Shown one piece after another: positions 1-5,023 of a stretch of DNA of 5,023 nt. Source of the DNA: an uncultured Eubacteriales bacterium (GTDB taxonomy: Bacteria; Bacillota; Clostridia; Christensenellales; Borkfalkiaceae); the NCBI GenBank assembly GCA_902766475.1, contig CACXDQ010000174.1, forward strand, positions 1-5,023, given 5' to 3'. The notes beneath the pieces are model-generated. The model was not told the origin of the DNA. It did no database searches and worked only from the letters and a program-made list of their open reading frames with translations. Both the position numbers and the translations under genes were made by a program. Numbering within the stretch: the first letter of the stretch is position 1; every line of letters starts with the position of its first letter.

Positions 1-39
1 GCTAAATATCTCTGGATAAGCACTCCGCCCACGTTTTAA
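1..39 (+). CDS. C-terminal tail of an upstream gene, probably a HTH-cupin (PuuR-like) regulator; partial
   Basis: Frame 1 is open from the first base to a TAA at 37-39 and reads AKYLWISTPPTF. The other two forward frames stop within the first 19 bases. The closing STPPTF resembles the C-terminus of XRE-family regulators with a cupin domain: as I recall, E. coli PuuR, the putrescine-responsive repressor, ends in HTPTTF. Genes of this type often sit directly upstream of potABCD in Firmicutes. Only 12 codons are visible, so the identity rests on a short motif plus context. If correct, the regulator lies 41 bases upstream of potA in the same orientation and could control the operon as its first gene. 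Confidence 0.55.
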   Translation, partial: AKYLWISTPPTF

Positions 40-67
40 AAAGTAAAAAGTATTATCATTATTATAT

Positions 68-73
68 AAGGAG
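68..73 (+). promoter_or_regulatory. Ribosome binding site of potA
   Basis: AAGGAG lies 7 bases before the ATG at 81, an ideal Shine-Dalgarno spacing, and fixes the potA start. The surrounding gap (40-80) is very AT-rich, but no convincing -35/-10 pair or hairpin can be seen in it. Confidence 0.85.
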
Positions 74-80
74 AATACAG

Positions 81-1583
<1,503 letters not shown>

Positions 1584-1584
1584 T

Positions 1585-2427
1585 ATGAAGGCGCTTAAAT
1601 TTTCGAGAAAGCATCTGGGTATCCCCTACGCCGTATTCATGGCGGCGTTCGTCGTATTGCCCCTTCTTCTCATAATATTATATGCCTTTACCGTCGAGGA
1701 CGCCGAAATAGTTACGAACGACATCTCCAAATTTTCATTCTCTTTCAGCAATTTCATTTCCTTTTTCGGACAGTCCGCAAACATAAGGGCAATTTACATA
1801 AGTTTCGGCTTGGCAATTCTGACTACGGTCATCTGCCTTTTAATATCCTATCCCGTGGCGTATATCCTCGCCCGCTCAAAACTCAAATCGAGAAACGTAA
1901 TTTTGATGCTTTTCATTCTCCCGATGTGGATAAACTTCGTTTTGAGAACGGCGGCGATGAAAGAGCTTTTATTTGCGATAGGTATGTACCGCTCCAACAA
2001 GCTCAGCATGGTAAACACCGTTATCGGCATGGTTTACGACTATTTGCCGTTCACCATTCTGCCGCTTTACACCGTGCTTATCAAGCTCGATAAAAACATT
2101 TTGGAAGCGTCGGCGGACTTAGGCGCAAATTCCGTTCAGACCTTTTTCAAGGTAATAATTCCGCTGTCGATGCCGGGGATAATCAGCGCCGTAACGATGG
2201 TTTTACTTCCCACCACGACGAGCTACGTCATCTCCGACACACTCGGCAACGGCAACGTTACGATAATCGGAAAGCTCATCGAAGATCAGTTTTCCACGAT
2301 GTTCGACTGGCACGCCGGCTCCGCAATAGCGATGATACTTTTGATTCTTATCTTTGCAACGATGTTCATCACCCGTAAGTTTTCCGACGGCGACGACGTT
2401 CAGGCAAGAGGAGGCGGATTATGGTAA
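1585..2427 (+). CDS. potB: PotB: spermidine/putrescine ABC transporter permease
   Basis: Inner-membrane permease that pairs with PotC to form the polyamine channel. The 280-residue product is of normal family length with about six membrane segments: roughly 13-35, 67-95, 103-122, 147-168, 192-210 and 243-262. The EAA loop that docks on PotA is EASADLGANSVQTFFKVIIP (174-193). PotB-type landmarks include ILPMWINFVLRTAAMK in the third segment and SYVISDTLGNGNVTIIGKLI before the last. The ATG lies one base after the potA stop. Upstream there is only a weak AAAGGCGG at 1566-1573, so start-up probably depends on ribosomes finishing potA. The C-terminus (RGGGLW) is encoded by the same bases that form the potC ribosome binding site, and the last 7 bases overlap potC. 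PotB is preferred over PotC by gene order and these motifs. Confidence 0.95.
   Translation: MKALKFSRKHLGIPYAVFMAAFVVLPLLLIILYAFTVEDAEIVTNDISKFSFSFSNFISFFGQSANIRAIYISFGLAILTTVICLLISYPVAYILARSKLKSRNVILMLFILPMWINFVLRTAAMKELLFAIGMYRSNKLSMVNTVIGMVYDYLPFTILPLYTVLIKLDKNILEASADLGANSVQTFFKVIIPLSMPGIISAVTMVLLPTTTSYVISDTLGNGNVTIIGKLIEDQFSTMFDWHAGSAIAMILLILIFATMFITRKFSDGDDVQARGGGLW
2408..2414 (+). promoter_or_regulatory. Ribosome binding site of potC inside the potB end
   Basis: GAGGAGG ends 6 bases before the potC ATG at 2421. It lies in the coding sequence for the Gly-rich PotB C-terminus, so the PotB tail sequence and potC translation signal constrain each other. Confidence 0.85.
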
Positions 2428-3224
2428 AAAAGATATTCAAATGGGGCTATCTCATAATAGTTCTCGCATTTATGTATGCGCCCATACTTCTGCTTACGGT
2501 CTACTCGTTCAACCTCTCGCCCGACATAGGCGTGTGGTCGGGAAATTGGGGCTTTGACCTCTACGCACAGCTATTTTCCAACGGCGACGTGCTTCAAACT
2601 GTGGTAAATACCATTGTTTTGGCGCTCATTGCAAGTATTCTCGCCACGATTTTGGGCACGATAGGCGCTATCGGCACGTTCTACTCGAAACGCAAAGTAA
2701 ACAGAATACTCGACGGCGTAACTCAGATACCCGTCATCAATGCGGAGATCGTTACCGCCGTATCGATTGCGCTCGTCTGCACGATGTTTGCGTTCGGAAG
2801 AACGTATGCGTCGCTGCTTATAGGGCATATCGTCCTTTGCTTCCCGTTCGTCTACCTCTCCGTACTTCCCAAGCTCAAACAGCTTGACGGCAACCTCTAC
2901 GAAGCGGCGTTGGACCTCGGCGCAAGCCCGACGAAAGCCCTCTTTACCGTAATTATTCCCGAAATTTTACCGGGCATATTGAGCGGCTTTATGATGTCGA
3001 TAACCCTGTCGCTTGACGATTATATTGTTACGACTTTCACCAAACCCCCGACGTTCGACACCATTTCCACTTATGTTTTCGACGCTTACGCAAAGGGCGG
3101 AAAAGGCTCTTCCGTACCGGCGCTCAGGGCGCTTTCGGCAATAATCTTCCTCATAATGATTATTTACCTCATCGTACAGAATATTGTGGCAAGGAGGGGC
3201 AAGAAAGATGAAAAGAAAGCTTGA
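2421..3224 (+). CDS. potC: PotC: spermidine/putrescine ABC transporter permease
   Basis: Second half of the channel, paired with PotB. The 267-residue product is of normal family length with membrane segments at roughly 8-30, 59-86, 105-124, 130-150, 181-200 and 237-256. The EAA loop for PotA contact is EAALDLGASPTKALFTVIIP (161-180). It is followed by SLDDYIVTTF (197-206), a stretch characteristic of PotC, where it usually reads S(L/F)DDF. The short Lys/Arg-rich end (ARRGKKDEKKA) is cytoplasmic by the positive-inside rule. The start overlaps the last 7 bases of potB and has a strong GAGGAGG, so translation is both coupled and independently primed. The final 17 bases overlap the start of potD in another frame. 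Nothing is missing or unusual in the protein. Confidence 0.95.
   Translation: MVKKIFKWGYLIIVLAFMYAPILLLTVYSFNLSPDIGVWSGNWGFDLYAQLFSNGDVLQTVVNTIVLALIASILATILGTIGAIGTFYSKRKVNRILDGVTQIPVINAEIVTAVSIALVCTMFAFGRTYASLLIGHIVLCFPFVYLSVLPKLKQLDGNLYEAALDLGASPTKALFTVIIPEILPGILSGFMMSITLSLDDYIVTTFTKPPTFDTISTYVFDAYAKGGKGSSVPALRALSAIIFLIMIIYLIVQNIVARRGKKDEKKA
3191..3197 (+). promoter_or_regulatory. Ribosome binding site that decides the potD start
   Basis: AAGGAGG lies 10 bases before the ATG at 3208, within the potC coding region. It supports 3208 over the upstream in-frame TTG at 3184, which precedes this site and would place eight extra residues before the signal peptide. Confidence 0.85.
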
Positions 3225-3279
3225 TCTGCTCATTGCCGGCGTAATTGCCGCTACCTCCGTTCTCCCCCTCGCCTCGTGT
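3208..3279 (+). other. Lipoprotein signal peptide and lipobox of PotD
   Basis: Residues 1-24: basic start (KRK), a hydrophobic core, then L21-A22-S23-C24, a canonical lipobox. Cleavage before C24 and lipid attachment would anchor the binding protein on the outer face of the membrane, as expected for a Gram-positive-type importer. Confidence 0.88.
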
Positions 3280-5022
3280 TCAAGCGACGACACGTTATAC
3301 CTCAACGTCTACAACTGGGAAGAATATATTTCCGAATACGATGAAGAGTGGGAAACGCTCGACCTCATCGCCGGTTTTGAAGAATACGCGTCTAAAGCGC
3401 TCGGCAAAAACGTCGTGGTGAATTATTCGACGTTCGGCACGAACGAAAATATGTACAACGAGCTTCAACTCACAAAGCGTTCGGTAAACGGCGGTTACGT
3501 CTACAATTACGACCTCGTATGCCCGTCCGACTATATGATTCAGCGTATGATAAGAGAAAATATGCTCGAAGAATACGATATGGACGAGGACGGCAATTAC
3601 ACCAAAATGCCCAATTACAGCGATTACGCCTCGGGCTTTATACAGGATCTCTTCTTTGCAAACGAATGGGAAAAATATGCCGTCGGCTACATGTGGGGCA
3701 CAATGGGCTTCGTCTACAACCCCGACATTATAGCCGAGGACGACGCACACAGCTGGGAGCTTCCGTGGATAGAATACTATAAAAACCTCGGCACTATAAA
3801 GGACAGTATCAGAGATACCTACGCCCTCGCCGTCGGTTACGTTTACAGAGATAAACTGTACTCTGTCGACGAAAACGGCGAAATGACCGAGCCTTCTCTC
3901 CGCAAATTTTACGAGGAAGGAATATTTACCGACGTCGAATACAAGGAAGTGCTTGTAAAACTATTCAACAATATCGAACGCCCGCTTATGGACGAATTCA
4001 ACGAGATAGAAATAGACGGCAACAAGCTCACGGACGAACAGTTGGCACTCTTAAACGACCTTTTCAAAGACGTCGATTTCAAGACCGTCGAAGAGGCGGG
4101 AAAACAGCTCAAAATACTTAAACACAACGTTTTCGGCTTCGAGGTAGACAGCGGTAAAAAAGACATGGCGGCAGGCAAGATCGCCATCAACTTCGCATGG
4201 TCGGGCGACGCAACCGTCGCACTCGACGAGGCTGAGGACGAAACGGGCGTAATACTTAAATACGCCGTTCCCGAAGAGGGGAGCAATATCTGGTTCGACG
4301 GTTGGGTAATGCCGAAAGGTGCGAACAAAGAGCTTGCCCAAATGTTTATAAACTTTATTTCCGAGCCTGAAAACGCCATTTCCAATATGGATTATATAGG
4401 TTACGTCAGCTCGATAGCCGGCGACGAAGTGTTTGCGAGAATGGTTACCACTTACGACCTCGCCCCCGAAGAGGACGACGACCACGGCGTGGCGATAGAT
4501 TACAGCTATTATTTTGACAATCTTACCGAAGATTACGAAGATTATAAATTCGTATGGGTAGCCGAATACGACGAGAACGATAATATCGTTTTAGACGAGG
4601 ACGGCGAAGAGGTATGGGAACTCGTCTGGACGGACGACGAAGAAATTTTAGCCGCCGCCGACGAAGAGGATATAGTCGGCACTATTCAAGATTTCGTCGA
4701 CGAAGAAGGAAAGGTTATCGTATGGACGAGCGAGGACAATATCGACCGTCAGCTCACCACTCAATACCCAACCCCCGAAGTCGTCAACCGCTGCGCTTTA
4801 ATGACGGACCTCAATAAGTCCGATTTAAGCCGCATCAACGAGATGTGGAGCGACGTTAAAGTGGGCGATATATCGACGTTCTTCCTCATTGCCATACCCG
4901 TGTTTATCGTTCTCGTAATCGCCGCTCTCGTCGTAATAACAATACTCAAAAAGAAAGGCGTCACGTTTGAGCGCAAACGCAAAAATTACGGAAAACTCGT
5001 TTCGAGCGAGCGAATACGTTAA
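3208..5022 (+). CDS. potD: PotD: polyamine-binding lipoprotein of ABC importer, enlarged and with C-terminal membrane anchor
   Basis: Extracytoplasmic substrate-binding protein that delivers spermidine/putrescine to PotB-PotC. The 604-residue product starts with a lipoprotein signal peptide, MKRK followed by a hydrophobic stretch and lipobox LASC (C24). The PotD fold is clear: YNWEEY (35-40), YDLVCPSDYM (101-110), YMWGTMGFVYN (161-171), INFAWSGDA (327-335), WFDGWVMP (362-369) and INFISEPENA (381-390). By alignment from memory with E. coli PotD, ligand residues are kept as W37, E39, Y40, S107, Y109, D203, W331, W362 and D364, while the D168 equivalent looks like S200. Typical PotD is about 350 residues. 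The excess lies in a central insertion (about 213-290), an acidic insertion (about 420-511) and a transmembrane helix (557-580) with a basic tail. A potC-potD fusion is excluded by potC's own stop. Exact substrate preference cannot be read from sequence. Confidence 0.93.
   Translation: MKRKLDLLIAGVIAATSVLPLASCSSDDTLYLNVYNWEEYISEYDEEWETLDLIAGFEEYASKALGKNVVVNYSTFGTNENMYNELQLTKRSVNGGYVYNYDLVCPSDYMIQRMIRENMLEEYDMDEDGNYTKMPNYSDYASGFIQDLFFANEWEKYAVGYMWGTMGFVYNPDIIAEDDAHSWELPWIEYYKNLGTIKDSIRDTYALAVGYVYRDKLYSVDENGEMTEPSLRKFYEEGIFTDVEYKEVLVKLFNNIERPLMDEFNEIEIDGNKLTDEQLALLNDLFKDVDFKTVEEAGKQLKILKHNVFGFEVDSGKKDMAAGKIAINFAWSGDATVALDEAEDETGVILKYAVPEEGSNIWFDGWVMPKGANKELAQMFINFISEPENAISNMDYIGYVSSIAGDEVFARMVTTYDLAPEEDDDHGVAIDYSYYFDNLTEDYEDYKFVWVAEYDENDNIVLDEDGEEVWELVWTDDEEILAAADEEDIVGTIQDFVDEEGKVIVWTSEDNIDRQLTTQYPTPEVVNRCALMTDLNKSDLSRINEMWSDVKVGDISTFFLIAIPVFIVLVIAALVVITILKKKGVTFERKRKNYGKLVSSERIR
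3844..4077 (+). other. Central insertion in PotD
   Basis: Between the helix ending LAVGYVY and the conserved TVEEAGKQLKILK segment, family members have only a short linker. Here there are about 75-80 residues (roughly 213-290), including VDENGEMTEPS and a mixed-charge helical stretch around LTDEQLALLNDLF. I recognise no domain in it. The boundaries are estimates made without an alignment. Confidence 0.6.
4465..4740 (+). other. Highly acidic insertion near the PotD C-terminus
   Basis: Residues about 420-511 contain roughly 35 Asp/Glu and only two Lys/Arg. They lie between the IGYVSS segment and the closing TQYPTPEVVNRC region, which corresponds to the YPDAE area of E. coli PotD. The stretch has Tyr/Trp-rich strands such as YKFVWVAEY and VWELVW separated by D/E-rich turns (DENDN, DEDGEE). 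That suggests a folded beta-rich module and not pure disorder. Function unknown. Confidence 0.65.
4876..4947 (+). other. C-terminal transmembrane helix of PotD
   Basis: Residues 557-580 are uninterruptedly hydrophobic (FFLIAIPVFIVLVIAALVVI and onward) and are followed at once by KKK. The positive-inside rule places the following 24-residue tail (net charge about +8) in the cytoplasm. Standard PotD proteins end soon after the last helix of the binding fold and have no such segment. Confidence 0.85.
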
Positions 5023-5023
5023 A

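Noticed and set aside
34..67. Possible promoter in the AT-rich gap before potA (TATTAT at 51-56 and 60-65)
   Set aside because: No -35 element sits at the right distance from either TATTAT, and the second would start transcription within the ribosome binding site. AT-richness alone is not enough.
2354..2557. 67-residue plus-strand frame across the potB/potC junction
   Set aside because: It is in a different frame from two well-supported permease genes, with no ribosome binding site and no recognisable motif.
3295..4485. Several minus-strand open frames (3295-3750, 3909-4385, 4051-4485) under potD
   Set aside because: They overlap each other and the clearly coding potD. Their low-complexity Ser- or Val-rich products mirror potD's biased codons.
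4614..4817. Arginine-rich 67-residue plus-strand frame
   Set aside because: It is the shifted reading of the GAC/GAA-rich acidic insertion of PotD, which turns acidic codons into arginine codons. No start signal supports it.
4948..5023. Terminator or downstream gene after potD
   Set aside because: The window ends one base after the potD stop, so nothing about termination or further operon genes can be judged.

Overview
The window holds one compact, plus-strand operon for a spermidine/putrescine-type ABC importer in the order potA-potB-potC-potD. It is preceded by the last few codons of what is probably a HTH-cupin (PuuR-like) regulator. Gene order, strong GGAGG-type ribosome binding sites, the lipobox on the binding protein and the PotA ATPase motifs all point to a Firmicutes-type (Clostridia-like) bacterium. 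Base composition is moderate, and Asp/Glu codons (GAC, GAA, GAG) are heavily used. I cannot name the species.

Layout: 1-39, tail of an upstream reading frame ending STPPTF. 40-80, a 41-base AT-rich gap carrying the potA ribosome binding site. 81-1583, potA (ATPase). 1585-2427, potB (permease). 2421-3224, potC (permease). 3208-5022, potD (lipid-anchored binding protein). No intergenic space exceeds 41 bases. potA/potB are separated by one base, potB/potC overlap by 7 bases and potC/potD by 17, so the four subunits are almost certainly co-transcribed and partly translationally coupled.

How it works: PotD on the outer face of the membrane captures polyamine and delivers it to the PotB-PotC channel, and PotA hydrolyses ATP to drive import. 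The catalytic and binding motifs are intact in all four, so I expect a working transporter.

What is unusual is the architecture of the two peripheral subunits. PotA (500 aa) has the normal domain set up to about residue 365. It then carries a second, diverged and acidic copy of its own C-terminal regulatory (TOBE/OB-type) domain, plus a small insertion in the helical subdomain. PotD (604 aa from the corrected start) is far larger than the roughly 350 aa norm. It has an insertion of about 75 residues in the ligand-binding core, a very acidic insertion of about 90 residues near the C-terminus, and a C-terminal transmembrane helix with a basic cytoplasmic tail, giving two membrane anchors. PotB and PotC are of ordinary size. 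The enlargements therefore sit on the two faces of a standard channel and may be linked, since the PotD tail is basic and the extra PotA domain is acidic. This is a variant of a known system, not a wholly new one.
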